Under the pieces are notes generated by a model. That model was not told the DNA's origin. It made no database searches and saw only the letters and a program-made list of their open reading frames with translations. Below are positions 17,567-27,759 of a DNA stretch of 64,000 bases, in pieces. The position numbers and the translations under genes were made by a program. Position 1 is the stretch's first letter, and each line of letters starts with the position of its first letter. Source of the DNA: Saprospiraceae bacterium (GTDB lineage: Bacteria; Bacteroidota; Bacteroidia; Chitinophagales; Saprospiraceae); the NCBI GenBank assembly GCA_029251525.1, contig JAQXDE010000055.1, forward strand, positions 310,001-374,000, given 5' to 3'.

Positions 17567-19882
17567 ATGAGATTTAGACTTTTTACAATTCCTATGTTGA
17601 TTGGGATGTTTTTATTTTTAACCAGTCAAGTAGCGGGACAAACTGGAACAGTTCGTGGAAATATTTTTGATGAATTAGGTGAACCGATTATCTATGGAAC
17701 AGTTCGATTGTCTGGGACAGATTTGGGAACTACCACTGATATTGATGGGTTCTTTGCATTAGGAAATGTACCTGTTGGAGACTATAGATTGGTGGTTACT
17801 TATATCGGGTATGATAGTTTAAGTGTACCAATAACAATTAAAAATAATTCGATTAATTATCAACGGTTAACTTTGGAAGAAGGTGGAGTTGCTTTGTCCG
17901 AGATTACCATTTCTGGTGAACGGGAAGAAGCAAGGACAGAAGTGAAAGTATCGGCTGTACGGATTTCGACTAGAGATATTAAAGCTCTTCCATCTACGGG
18001 AGGAGAGCCGGATATTGCACAATACCTTTCAGTACTACCTGGGGTAGTATTTTCTGGAGATCAAGGTGGGCAATTGTATATCCGGGGAGGATCGCCAATT
18101 CAAAATAAAATTCTTTTGGATGGATTAACCATATACAAACCATTTCACTCAATAGGGTTTTTCTCCGTTTTTGAGACTGAAGCAATTCGAAGTGTTGACG
18201 TATATACTGGTGGGTTCAATGCAGAATATGGTGGAAGAATTTCTGCCATTGTAGATATCAAAACTCGAGAGGGGAATAAGAAACGTTGGGGAGGAACTAC
18301 ATCAGCTAGTCCATTTATGGGGAAAGTATTATTGGAAGGTCCTTTGAAAAAAATAGATGAAGATACCGGAAATAGTATCTCTTTACTGCTTACAGCTAAG
18401 CATTCCTATCTTGATCAAACATCCTCGTCATTTTATGAATACGCGGTTCAAGATTCATCAGGTTCATTACCTTTTAGTTTTACCGATGTTTATGGGAAGA
18501 TGTCATTTGTATTTGGAGGAGGAAGTAAAATGAACTTATTTGGATTTAATTTTACTGACAGAGTTGTCTACGATGGTTTAGCTACTTTAGATTGGAAAAC
18601 AACTGGAGGTGGTGCTAATTTTAAGTTGGTTCCTCCATCCTCTAGTTTGATTATTGATGGTATTATTGGAGGCTCAAGGTATGACATTAGCTTAGTTGAG
18701 GACAATAGTATGGTTGAAGGTAGTGAAGTGCCTCGAAAAAGTAGTATCACCAGTTATACCGTTGGGTTTAATTTTACTTATTTTGGGAGAAATAATGAAG
18801 TCAAGTACGGGTTTAATTTCACGGGATTAAATACTGATTTTGAATTTACGAATTTGTTTGGTCGAAAGTTTAAGCAAGAAAGTTTCGTTTCAGAGGCTGC
18901 AGCTTTTATGAAATTCAAACAAATTTTTGGAAAACTAATTATTGAACCTAGTGTGCGCTTTCAATATTATATTGCAGACTTACCTGATTTAGAAATTGAA
19001 CCTCGAATCGGTTTGAAATATAATGCAACTGACAATTTAAGATTTAAATTAGCAGCTGGATTATATTCTCAAAATTTGCTGACTTCGGTTAATGAAAAAG
19101 ATATTGTCAATTTGTTTGTTGGTTTTTTAGCTGGCCCTGATGAAACTTTGTACGTTCCTGGTTCAACCACAGAAAAAACTGATCATCGTTTGCAAAAAGC
19201 AACTCATGCAGTTGTTGGTGTTGAAGTTGATGTTACTAAAAAAGTACAACTTAATGTCGAAGGGTATTTGAAAAAATACAACCAGCTTATTAATATAAAT
19301 CGGAATAAGTTAAATGTTCTTGATCCTGATTATATTACAGAGTCAGGTGAGGCATATGGAATTGATTTTTTAGTAAAATATAATACGAAGAATTTATATC
19401 TCTACGGAACTTACTCGTTAGGATTTGTAAATCGAGATGATGGGGAGCAAGTTTATCCAACTATTTTTGATCGTCGTCATAATGTAAATATGTTAGCAAC
19501 CTATAACTTTGGAGATGAGGGGAAATGGGAGGCAAGTGCTAGATGGAATATGGGATCAGGTTTTCCTTTTACTCAAACACAGGGGTTTTATGAAAATGAG
19601 CAATTTGACCAAGGAACTAGCACACAGTTTTTATCCAATAATCCTAGTTTGGGAATTATTTATTCTGACGATAGAAATGGCGGTCGGTTACCATATTTTC
19701 ACCGAATGGATATATCTTTAAAAAGAACTTTTGAATTTTCAAAGTACACTAAACTACAAGCCATCGCTAGTGTGACTAATGCCTATAATCGAAATAATAT
19801 CTTTTATGTAGATCGTGTGACTACAGAAAGAGTAGATCAATTGCCTATTTTACCTAGTATGAGTTTAATTTTTAGCTTTTAA
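17567..19882 (+). CDS. TonB-dependent receptor with carboxypeptidase-regulatory-like N-terminus
   Basis: 771 aa from the ATG at 17567, chosen because a signal peptide (MRFRLFTIPMLIGMF to VAGQ) starts there and the upstream TTG lies in the promoter. A CarboxypepD_reg-like domain (about 27-108; GNIFDELGEPIIYGTV, IDGFFALGNVP) is followed by a TonB plug (about 140-235; LYIRGGSPIQNKILLDG and the FNAEYGGRISAIVDI end). A long beta-barrel ends in MSLIFSF. This is an outer-membrane transporter for an unknown substrate. There is no adjacent SusD-like gene, so it is not a classical glycan pair. It is followed at 82 nt by a secreted arginine-deiminase-like gene, with an inverted repeat in the gap. Confidence 0.9.
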   Translation: MRFRLFTIPMLIGMFLFLTSQVAGQTGTVRGNIFDELGEPIIYGTVRLSGTDLGTTTDIDGFFALGNVPVGDYRLVVTYIGYDSLSVPITIKNNSINYQRLTLEEGGVALSEITISGEREEARTEVKVSAVRISTRDIKALPSTGGEPDIAQYLSVLPGVVFSGDQGGQLYIRGGSPIQNKILLDGLTIYKPFHSIGFFSVFETEAIRSVDVYTGGFNAEYGGRISAIVDIKTREGNKKRWGGTTSASPFMGKVLLEGPLKKIDEDTGNSISLLLTAKHSYLDQTSSSFYEYAVQDSSGSLPFSFTDVYGKMSFVFGGGSKMNLFGFNFTDRVVYDGLATLDWKTTGGGANFKLVPPSSSLIIDGIIGGSRYDISLVEDNSMVEGSEVPRKSSITSYTVGFNFTYFGRNNEVKYGFNFTGLNTDFEFTNLFGRKFKQESFVSEAAAFMKFKQIFGKLIIEPSVRFQYYIADLPDLEIEPRIGLKYNATDNLRFKLAAGLYSQNLLTSVNEKDIVNLFVGFLAGPDETLYVPGSTTEKTDHRLQKATHAVVGVEVDVTKKVQLNVEGYLKKYNQLININRNKLNVLDPDYITESGEAYGIDFLVKYNTKNLYLYGTYSLGFVNRDDGEQVYPTIFDRRHNVNMLATYNFGDEGKWEASARWNMGSGFPFTQTQGFYENEQFDQGTSTQFLSNNPSLGIIYSDDRNGGRLPYFHRMDISLKRTFEFSKYTKLQAIASVTNAYNRNNIFYVDRVTTERVDQLPILPSMSLIFSF

Positions 19883-19890
19883 TCCGCTAA

Positions 19891-19950
19891 ATAGTAAATT
19901 GGTTGATTATTTGATTAATCTATTAACTAAGTAATCAACTAATTTACTAT
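19891..19950. repeat. 19-bp inverted repeat between TonB receptor and deiminase genes
   Basis: Arms at 19891-19909 and 19932-19950 pair over 19 bp with one G-U position and a 22-nt AT-rich loop. No U tract follows. It may protect the 3' end of the receptor mRNA or cause partial termination. Confidence 0.6.
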
Positions 19951-19963
19951 CAATATAAAATCC

Positions 19964-21745
19964 ATGCATATGAAAATCAAACTTTTACTCTTCCTCGCTT
20001 TCTTATTTTTCCAAAATATACATACTCAGGCACAAAAAAATGAAATATTGCCCCGTGGTTTTTCCAAAAAAGAGTTGCTTGAAATGGCTGATAATCAATT
20101 TAGGAAACCTAATGGAACATTATTTTCTGACCCTCCTCCGGGCGAAGTTCGTACTATGGCGGAATGGGAAGAATTAGAAGCTTTGATTATTACCTGGTCA
20201 ACAGGATCTAATGGTATTAAAAATATATTAGTTGAGATCGTGCGCCATGCAAAAGAAGAAGTTCAAGTCATCATTGTGTGTTCGAATTCAGCAGTTGTGA
20301 TAAATCAATTGACTCCTGCAGGGGTAAATACTGACAACATTATTTTTGTAGAAACTCAATTTAATAGTATTTGGGTAAGGGACTATGGTCCAAATACTGT
20401 TTATCTAAATGATGTGGATGAGCAATATATGGTGGACTGGATTTATAATAGACCGCGACCATTAGATGATACCATCGTTCCTCCAGCCATTGCAAATATA
20501 TTAGATATTGAAATTTTTCGGACGCTTAATACCCCAAATGACTTAGTGCATACAGGAGGAAATTTCATGAATGATGGAATGGGGACTGCTTTTTCTTCCA
20601 GGTTAATATTAGATGAAAATGGGCCTTTTAATCAATTTGGGACTAGTAATCACAGTGAAGCAGAAGTGAAAGATATCATGAATTTATTTATGGGGATTGA
20701 TGAATATGTTTTAATGAATAATCTGCCATATGATCCTATTGATCATATTGACATGCATATGAAACTATTAGATGAGGAAACTTTACTTGTGGGTGAATAT
20801 CCAGATGGAGTTGCAGATGGACCGCAAATAGAAGCAAATCTGCAATATGTTTTAAACAATTTTATGACGCCATATGGAAGACCTTATAATGTTATTCGGA
20901 TTCCAATGCCACCTGAAAATGGAAACTATCCAGATAGTAGTCCACAAGGTGATTATCGAACCTATGCAAACGCAGTTTTTGTTAACAAAACAGTATTGTT
21001 GCCGATTTATGAAGAACAATACGATACTACAGCAATTAAAATTTGGGAAGATGCAATGCCTGGTTACAATATTCAAGGGATTGATTGTAATGATATTATT
21101 TATTTGAATGGAGCTATTCATTGCATTACTAAAGAGGTTGGAGTGAAAGAACCTTTATTAATAAATCATGCTAAAGTTCGTGGTGGATGTATAATGCAAG
21201 ATCAACTGATAGAAGCTACGATTCAACACAAAACTGGAATTTCTGAAGCAACACTATTTTATTCAATGGATACTTCAGGAAGTTATCAAACTTTAGTAAT
21301 GTCAAATACATCTGATGATACTTGGAGCGCATTGATTCCTGCAACTAATGAGGAGACTGAGATGTTTTACTATATCAAAGCAACATCAAATAACGGAAAA
21401 CAAATAAATCGTCCCATGGTGGCACCTCAGGGTTACTTTCATTATAATGTAACTGATTGTACTGTGGCAACCAAGGACATTGAATTAGGCATAAATTTGA
21501 AGGATATATATCCAAATCCTGCATCAGCAATAACTGTTATCCCAGTTATAACTACTAAGAGTTTAGAAGTGAAAATAGAGGTAACTGATATCTTAGGACG
21601 TACAATGAAAACTATTTTTTCTGGAGAAATACCTATTGGTGAAAATAATTATTTCATCCATGCCAATGAATATGCAGCAGGTACTTATTTTGTGAATTTA
21701 AAAACGGAAGACAAGGTTTTTGTTCAGAAACTAATTGTTCATTAG
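19964..21745 (+). CDS. Secreted peptidylarginine-deiminase-like enzyme with T9SS type A tail
   Basis: 593 aa. A signal peptide (1-24, ending TQAQ) precedes a guanidine-modifying-enzyme domain of the bacterial PAD/agmatine deiminase family. Candidate catalytic residues are all visible: WVRDYGP (Asp140), DHIDMH (His261, Asp263), ANAVFVN (Asn337 region) and GAIHC (Cys387). P. gingivalis PPAD uses an Asp, His, Asp, Asn and Cys set in the same order. An Ig-like segment lies at about 400-500. The last ~85 residues form a T9SS type A sorting domain (IYPNPAS, GTYFVNLK, FVQKLIVH). It should be exported and surface-attached or released, converting peptide arginine or agmatine-like substrates to citrulline or carbamoyl products. 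Substrate is inferred. Confidence 0.85.
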   Translation: MHMKIKLLLFLAFLFFQNIHTQAQKNEILPRGFSKKELLEMADNQFRKPNGTLFSDPPPGEVRTMAEWEELEALIITWSTGSNGIKNILVEIVRHAKEEVQVIIVCSNSAVVINQLTPAGVNTDNIIFVETQFNSIWVRDYGPNTVYLNDVDEQYMVDWIYNRPRPLDDTIVPPAIANILDIEIFRTLNTPNDLVHTGGNFMNDGMGTAFSSRLILDENGPFNQFGTSNHSEAEVKDIMNLFMGIDEYVLMNNLPYDPIDHIDMHMKLLDEETLLVGEYPDGVADGPQIEANLQYVLNNFMTPYGRPYNVIRIPMPPENGNYPDSSPQGDYRTYANAVFVNKTVLLPIYEEQYDTTAIKIWEDAMPGYNIQGIDCNDIIYLNGAIHCITKEVGVKEPLLINHAKVRGGCIMQDQLIEATIQHKTGISEATLFYSMDTSGSYQTLVMSNTSDDTWSALIPATNEETEMFYYIKATSNNGKQINRPMVAPQGYFHYNVTDCTVATKDIELGINLKDIYPNPASAITVIPVITTKSLEVKIEVTDILGRTMKTIFSGEIPIGENNYFIHANEYAAGTYFVNLKTEDKVFVQKLIVH

Positions 21746-21775
21746 GAGCTGTTTTGAGATTTTAATTAAAGAAAG

Positions 21776-21803
21776 CTGCTAACTTCATCGAGTTAGCAGT
21801 TTT
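21776..21803 (+). terminator. Terminator of the deiminase gene
   Basis: A 9-bp perfect stem (CTGCTAACT at 21776-21784, AGTTAGCAG at 21791-21799) with a 6-nt loop is followed by TTTT. It begins 31 nt after the stop. Confidence 0.75.
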
Positions 21804-22017
21804 CCTATCTTTAGAAAATGTATCATAAGTTGGTTCGTAAAATTGTACATTAATCCATTTCTTAACCAAGCATTAATCTTAAAATCAGATCAGTAGTTAT
21901 TTCAAATAAAAAAATAAATTCATCAGAATTGATTTTTATTTTTTTGGCTAAATAAAATTCTGAGAATAGGAATTTAATTTAGTGTTTTATTTAAAAAATC
22001 GCATTTTGGGTATTTTT

Positions 22018-22956
22018 TTATTCCAAACCTAATTCTCTTCTGTATACTACATCTTCATTTCTATTCTTTGACCAATAATCGAGGAGTATAGATTTTTTTC
22101 TCGTTCCTTTGGTCGTCATAGTTTTAGGACTTGAACCAAATCCACTTTTATAAGTTTCTTCCCAAGATATTATTCTATGAGGAAATGCTTTTTCGAAAAT
22201 TATTGATAATTTTCGATCAATGGTTTTATAAAATAAGTGGAAATGCATTTCTTTTCCTTTCTCTTTTATACTAGCCGTTGCTTTTTCGTTTTTAAAATCA
22301 ATATGTTTTAAACGAGCATAAGTTGTGCTTGGAATTATATCAATATTTCCTTGAGGTAAACTATTTGGGTCAATTCTGATTTTTGACCATAATTCATCTT
22401 CTAATAATGTTTTTTCTAGTCTTGTTGTTTTATCACCTTCTGATTCGAAGTAGGAGAAAAGTTGAGATTCATAACTGTATCTACCCAAATTCAATTGCAT
22501 AAAAGTGTGTCCACACCATTCTTGTGAGGAGTTCGTCACTTTTAATGTATTTGGATTTTTTGTCAAATCAACAGGAGTAAAGGAAGATAACATCATCGAG
22601 TACGGATAAATTCCTGTATTAAATTTTCGAGTCATATTTAATTTTAAAACTGGAATGATATCTTTTGGACTACGACCTGGATTATCAAGTTTGACATGAT
22701 TCTTTTTTGAAAAATCTTCGCTTACAAAAACTAGAACGGCACTTCCCTCCCGATTTTCACCATAGCGAGCTTGTTGTAAATCGTAACTAGTAATTTCAGC
22801 TTTTCCCTGGTACCAATATTCATTAAATGGATCGGAGGATTTTTTTACTTGTATAGCCAACGGATTTTCTGAAAGAGTAGGAGAGGGATTCTTATTTCCA
22901 CAACTCAATAAGAATAGAATGATACTAAATGATAATACTCTTTTTATTTGAACCAT
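22018..22956 (-). CDS. Conserved lipoprotein, function unknown
   Basis: 312 aa. The lipoprotein signal ends in FLLSC (Cys19). The mature protein contains YWYQGKAEITSYDLQQARYGE, then WCGHTF near 148 and a run of beta-strand-like segments. I recall similar 'septum formation inhibitor Maf'-labelled lipoproteins in Bacteroidota, but this has none of the Maf nucleotide-pyrophosphatase motifs, so that name should not be used. Probably periplasmic-facing or outer-membrane lipoprotein. No neighbour suggests a pathway. Confidence 0.6.
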   Translation of the reverse strand: MVQIKRVLSFSIILFLLSCGNKNPSPTLSENPLAIQVKKSSDPFNEYWYQGKAEITSYDLQQARYGENREGSAVLVFVSEDFSKKNHVKLDNPGRSPKDIIPVLKLNMTRKFNTGIYPYSMMLSSFTPVDLTKNPNTLKVTNSSQEWCGHTFMQLNLGRYSYESQLFSYFESEGDKTTRLEKTLLEDELWSKIRIDPNSLPQGNIDIIPSTTYARLKHIDFKNEKATASIKEKGKEMHFHLFYKTIDRKLSIIFEKAFPHRIISWEETYKSGFGSSPKTMTTKGTRKKSILLDYWSKNRNEDVVYRRELGLE

Positions 22957-23040
22957 AATTTGAATTTTTAGTAATAAATGAGAAATAGTTGCCCAAACAA
23001 TAGTTTTGTAACAGAAAAAAGATGATTCGGGTTTTAAAAT

Positions 23041-23083
23041 AAAAAAGAGGTGATAGCAAATAATGCCATCCCCTCTTTTTTAT
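23041..23083 (-). terminator. Terminator of the first adhesin gene
   Basis: AAAAGAGGTGAT and ATCCCCTCTTTT pair around a short loop, with A and T runs on both sides, so it can work on either strand. It lies just past the minus-strand stop at 23104. Confidence 0.65.
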
Positions 23084-23103
23084 TATTTATGAATAAGAGA
23101 AAG

Positions 23104-26100
23104 CTAGCGAATCAGCGTGACATCTGAAACATCAGATTTAGCATCTGGTGATTTAATAGTTTTAATTTCGCCATCAGGATATTTTAACTGAATGGTGTAA
23201 ATATATACGTCAGCAGGAGCAGCTTCTCCATTAAAAGTTCCATCCCAACCTGTATCGGGAGTTTCATTATTATAAACTAAGTTTCCCCATCTATTCCAAA
23301 TAGAAAATCGAATGACTTCAACAGGTCCAAGAGTTCCGGTCTGACCATTATAACCCTCATAGGTGAAATTAAAGAAATCATTTAACCCATCTCCATCTGG
23401 AGTAAATACATTAGGCACTAAATAATTAGGAATAGTTCCATCTACAGTAAAAGTGGCTAAACCTTCACACCCGAATTCATTAATGACGGTTACAGAAATT
23501 GAATTCGCGTCAGGATTTCCATCAGAAATTTCTAATATGGAAATGATTATTGGATTACCAGTTCCAGCAGGTTGTCCATTATAAGTCCAAATATACTGGT
23601 CACCAGGCGTTCCTCCATTGGAGATTACGGCAGTGAATTCAACATCAGTTCCAACTTGAATAGAATTAATACCAGTAATACTTACAACGGGAACGGATTC
23701 AACATTAATAATTGCTTCAGCATTAGCTGGACAATCTTGAATTGTTGCTGAAACATTAAGTACTCCAGAGTTTGAGGTAGTTAGGTTAACAGTACTCATT
23801 TCACTTGATCCGTTAATACTTCCTGCGTTGGTAGACCACATAAAATCATCTATTCCATTAAATTCCTCATTAGATATTTGGTCTCCTGCACAGACCGTGA
23901 TTGTATCCCAGGCAAGGTCTAAGATTGGGTCTACAACATCTAAGGTAAGTATCTTCACATCAGTACAAGCTCGATTTGTAGTTGTTCTCGTATAGGTATT
24001 AGTTTCGGTCATTACCAGAACTAGATTTAAGTTTTCTAAATCGGAATCAATAGACGGATGTGAACCCCATTGATGCATAATGTCTGGAAAACTAGAAGGC
24101 TCATAAGTTGGTGTAACTATTGAAACTATATCTCCTGCACAGTAAATATCTTTAAATGGAATGGTTTCCACCGATAAGTCAGGCAATGAATCTACTCTAA
24201 CTGTAATGGAATCAAGTACCGTACATGCTCCAACAACAAGTTGAGTAAAGTATGTCGTTGATATCAAAGGCATTACTGTAATTAATGTATCTGAAATTGG
24301 TGCTAGAGTAGGATCTATTGGATTAGATTGCCATTCAAAGCCAACTCCAGCCGTTGAAGTGTTAGCTGATAAGTCAACCGTCTCGCCTAAGCAGATCTCG
24401 ATGTAGTCATCATTATTGATATTTGCGTTAGCAGGAATACCAGTCACATTGACAGTTGCAAGTTGTGTACAATAAGAATTAGCACTTGTTGCAACTACCG
24501 TATAAAATAAATTTCCAGCATTTGCTTGAACCGTTGGATTAGGTAAAGTATTATTATTCATATTTATATTTGGCGTCCATTCGTAGGTTGTGGTGGTTCC
24601 TGGAATAGGTGCAGCCAAATCAAAGAAATAACTTTCACATAAAGTTGTATCGGTGGTTGTTAAATTAGGAAAGTCAAAAGGATCAACATTAACGGTAATT
24701 TGATCTTCTACTAAACAACCAGCAACTTCGACTGAAGCAGTATAGGTTGTAGTTACAGGGGGAGTATCAGTAATAGTTTGAGCATTTGGGTCAGGAAGAG
24801 TAATACCTGGAGTCCAAATTAAGTTTTGATTATTGACATTATTAACCGCTTCCAGCATGACATCTGTTCCTTCACAAATATTAGTAACAGTAAGTGGGTT
24901 TATCGAAATCTGAGGGTCAACGATTTGAAGGAAAATAGAATCTGTATCAAAACAAGGTCCTACATTTCCTTCTACAAACACCATTACATCTGAAGTAGGA
25001 GTGGCAAAAGGATTTGGAGAAGTCGCATTGTCAACTACACTTACTGGTGTCCAGAAATAAGTTGTTGCCCCTTCTACATTCAATGAGAGTCCATTCCCTG
25101 CACAAACTAAAGCTGTATCTGCTCCAAGGTTAATGATAACTTCGGGTTCGTCAGTTAATTCGATTGTGATCTCAGCGAAGTTAATCGTACCACAACCAAA
25201 GTTATTTGAAAGAGTAATAATGATTGTTTCTGTTCCCTCCAATAAGTTATCAACTAAAGGAATCAATGGGTAATTTAAGATTGTTTGACCTGGGTTCAGT
25301 GTAACGGTATCAGGCATATTTAATATATAATCTACACCTAACGTTGCCGTTCCTCCAATTGAAACACCATACTGGGCAATGTCTTCTTGTGGATTATTTA
25401 GTGAAACAACTAACTCATCTGCAGTACCTGAACATCCCTCAATTAAGTAATCAATACCAGAGGCAAAATTGACAGAAAGTTGGGGTGTTCCACCTTTGAT
25501 CTCAGAGACGAAAACACCTGAATCAAAAGATGAATCTCCTCTATCAGCGATGGCTAGTTTTAGATGATAAGTATTACATGGATCCACCGTTGCACTTGCA
25601 GTTAAACTTTTTTTAACTCCTAAATAATCAGAAGTCAACCCGCCATATACTACACTTTGTCCTAGCTCATTATTTCGATAATATTCCCAATTGTTTTCGA
25701 AATTCACACTATTGATTTCCACAAGTGTGTTGTTTCCATCAGGAAGTGTTGCAATATTTAATTGATTAGCAATATTTACATCACCATTAATTCCAGGGCC
25801 AGAAATTAAGAAAGCAAAAATATCATTGAAGGTGGAATTAACGAAGTTTGGATATTCCTCTGAACCAAAGACATATTCAAATGTGAGTTCGTCAGTAGCC
25901 GCAAAAACATCCATTTCTACCACACAAGCATCTTGTGAAGCTGCGCCACCCGATTGATTAGAAAAATAGTCTAAATCACTATCTCCAGGTGATCCATTGA
26001 TAGAACTGGCAAAAAAGTTAGCTGGATTTGCCATTTCTGATACTTGACCTGAAGAAAGAACAAGTCCTTTTTCTAAACCTAAATCAGAATTATCTGCAAC

Positions 26101-27144
26101 AAAAGTTCCATAAGCTCCATCAGGACAATTTATTAAAACATTAGAAATAACTGTTTGTGGTGAAGCTACTGCATCAATGATGTCTTGCTCTGTAGTTGTA
26201 GTTTCTATTTCAACCACATCTAGTGTTTCACATGGTTGAGCAGAACATTCCCAATTTGCAGCAAATCCTTCAAAAGTAGAAGTACCATCTGAAATAAATT
26301 CAACTGTTAAACAACCTGTGGCTTGTGTGGTAAAACAAACTCCACCATCACCTGTCATTCCATTGGCTCCAAAGCCCCCTATAGAGGCTATTTGCGTTCC
26401 TCCAACTCCATTTGTTCCTGAATAAATATTCATTTGATCACCTGCATCATCAATATTGTAATATTCGATATTGAAAGTAATACATTCATTATTTGGAACT
26501 GGCGGGCAGATTTCGAAAACAAAATTTTCACCATTGCTATAATCTTCATCAGGTCCACCTGAATCATATAATTCACCTGAACAAGAAGTTGAACTACCTT
26601 CATCAATTGTATTAACTTCTGCTAAAGTATCTACACAAAGAATAAAATCTCCCCAATTGGGAGTGGCAGTTGCTGAAAAATCATCAACTCTCAAAAAATA
26701 TGGTATACCGGGAGTTAAACCTAACAAATCCAATTCTAAACTACTTTCCCCAACGTCAGCTTTTGCACAGAGTAATTCATCTAATTCGTTGACCGCACAA
26801 TCACCACGATACACAGCTACTTGAGGTTGTGTCATAGGCGTTCCATTTAAATCTTCTCCACTTAATAAAACAGTGAAATCAACTACACTTCCATCAGCAG
26901 GTACAGTGAATTCAAACCAAACATCATTATTGACATTGTCCCAACAAGATGGAATATTTACATTTGATGGAGGATCAAAGATCTGAGATGTTGTTGCATT
27001 AATGTTATTATATATTGCTGAGGAGTCGCACAACGGAGCTTCGCCTAAATTAATTATCCCAGTACAATCATCATTTGCTGGTATTTGGGCAAATAGATTA
27101 AAGGATAAAATAGTCAAACAAAAAAGTAAAATTCTTTTCATCAT
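23104..27144 (-). CDS. Giant choice-of-anchor L adhesin with T9SS type B (gliding-type) C-terminus
   Basis: 1346 aa. After a signal peptide (1-19, ending LFAQ) come an N-terminal beta-domain (about 25-165), a CUB-like segment opening with the GGPDEDYSNGE motif (about 190-300), and a choice-of-anchor L domain (about 310-530; FEYVFGSEEYPNFVN, FENNWEYYRNNE, YHLKLAIADRGD). A Calx-beta-like segment follows (about 540-650), then about seven short Ig/PKD-like repeats with one or two cysteines each. The C-terminal ~100 residues carry VPNVFTPDGDGLNDFF and WNRWGNLVY, ending TLIR, the hallmark of T9SS type B cargo. It should be secreted and held on the cell surface. It is a tandem paralogue of 27760-31749. 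Confidence 0.85.
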   Translation of the reverse strand: MMKRILLFCLTILSFNLFAQIPANDDCTGIINLGEAPLCDSSAIYNNINATTSQIFDPPSNVNIPSCWDNVNNDVWFEFTVPADGSVVDFTVLLSGEDLNGTPMTQPQVAVYRGDCAVNELDELLCAKADVGESSLELDLLGLTPGIPYFLRVDDFSATATPNWGDFILCVDTLAEVNTIDEGSSTSCSGELYDSGGPDEDYSNGENFVFEICPPVPNNECITFNIEYYNIDDAGDQMNIYSGTNGVGGTQIASIGGFGANGMTGDGGVCFTTQATGCLTVEFISDGTSTFEGFAANWECSAQPCETLDVVEIETTTTEQDIIDAVASPQTVISNVLINCPDGAYGTFVADNSDLGLEKGLVLSSGQVSEMANPANFFASSINGSPGDSDLDYFSNQSGGAASQDACVVEMDVFAATDELTFEYVFGSEEYPNFVNSTFNDIFAFLISGPGINGDVNIANQLNIATLPDGNNTLVEINSVNFENNWEYYRNNELGQSVVYGGLTSDYLGVKKSLTASATVDPCNTYHLKLAIADRGDSSFDSGVFVSEIKGGTPQLSVNFASGIDYLIEGCSGTADELVVSLNNPQEDIAQYGVSIGGTATLGVDYILNMPDTVTLNPGQTILNYPLIPLVDNLLEGTETIIITLSNNFGCGTINFAEITIELTDEPEVIINLGADTALVCAGNGLSLNVEGATTYFWTPVSVVDNATSPNPFATPTSDVMVFVEGNVGPCFDTDSIFLQIVDPQISINPLTVTNICEGTDVMLEAVNNVNNQNLIWTPGITLPDPNAQTITDTPPVTTTYTASVEVAGCLVEDQITVNVDPFDFPNLTTTDTTLCESYFFDLAAPIPGTTTTYEWTPNINMNNNTLPNPTVQANAGNLFYTVVATSANSYCTQLATVNVTGIPANANINNDDYIEICLGETVDLSANTSTAGVGFEWQSNPIDPTLAPISDTLITVMPLISTTYFTQLVVGACTVLDSITVRVDSLPDLSVETIPFKDIYCAGDIVSIVTPTYEPSSFPDIMHQWGSHPSIDSDLENLNLVLVMTETNTYTRTTTNRACTDVKILTLDVVDPILDLAWDTITVCAGDQISNEEFNGIDDFMWSTNAGSINGSSEMSTVNLTTSNSGVLNVSATIQDCPANAEAIINVESVPVVSITGINSIQVGTDVEFTAVISNGGTPGDQYIWTYNGQPAGTGNPIIISILEISDGNPDANSISVTVINEFGCEGLATFTVDGTIPNYLVPNVFTPDGDGLNDFFNFTYEGYNGQTGTLGPVEVIRFSIWNRWGNLVYNNETPDTGWDGTFNGEAAPADVYIYTIQLKYPDGEIKTIKSPDAKSDVSDVTLIR

Positions 27145-27759
27145 AATGAAATGGTCTTTGTGAAATATTTTAGTTACTTCGTTTTGGAATACTTTTCAGG
27201 AAAATATTGGATAAAAAGTAATCATATTTTAGTCAAAAATACCCAATCACCAAAAATAGGTACTTTTTTGTCGATTCCAATTATTTTATGACATAAAATG
27301 ATGTAAAATATCTTTCAAAAAGAGGATGTATTTGAATGGAATAAACGGCTGGAGGATTCAATATTTTGGGGTTTTATTTTTAATAAATATTAGAATTTAT
27401 TTTAATCCAAATAGACCGGCCGAAAGATGAAGAAAAATAATAGTTAATCTAAGTTTCTAATTGTCGACCCTGATTATGGAACAAAAAAAAATAAAATTGT
27501 GTTTCTTTTTTGCCATCAAGGATGGTATTATTAAACTGTGTTTGTTCCTAAACTATTTTCACCAAAATGGTAATTTACTATAAATATTTTGTTAAACCCT
27601 TTTTATCATGATAGATAAATTTAGTCCAAATAACTTTAGAGTGAACTGATATTAGTAAATATATTATCTAACTTAAACAAGTTTAAATTAAAAATTCCAA
27701 ATTTTTGAACCCTCAAAAATTTGAAATTTTTAATAAAGACTTATGTATCTATTTTAAAA
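27145..27759. other. 615-bp intergenic region between the two adhesin genes
   Basis: AT-rich with no ORF of note. Near the upstream side two minus-strand TATTTTTG boxes (27234-27241 and 27251-27258) match TAnnTTTG and are candidate promoters for the first adhesin. Near 27690-27731 is the terminator of the second. The middle holds a small GC island (GACCGGCCG, about 27415) and nothing else I can interpret. Confidence 0.5.
27690..27731 (-). terminator. AT-rich terminator of the second adhesin gene
   Basis: Arms 27690-27708 and 27713-27731 pair over 19 bp with one mismatch around an ACCC loop. The stem is almost only A-T. On the minus strand it lies 29 nt after the stop and ends in a T run. Confidence 0.7.

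Noticed and set aside
22018-22956. Maf septum-formation inhibitor label
   Set aside because: The protein is a lipoprotein and has no Maf nucleotide-pyrophosphatase motifs.
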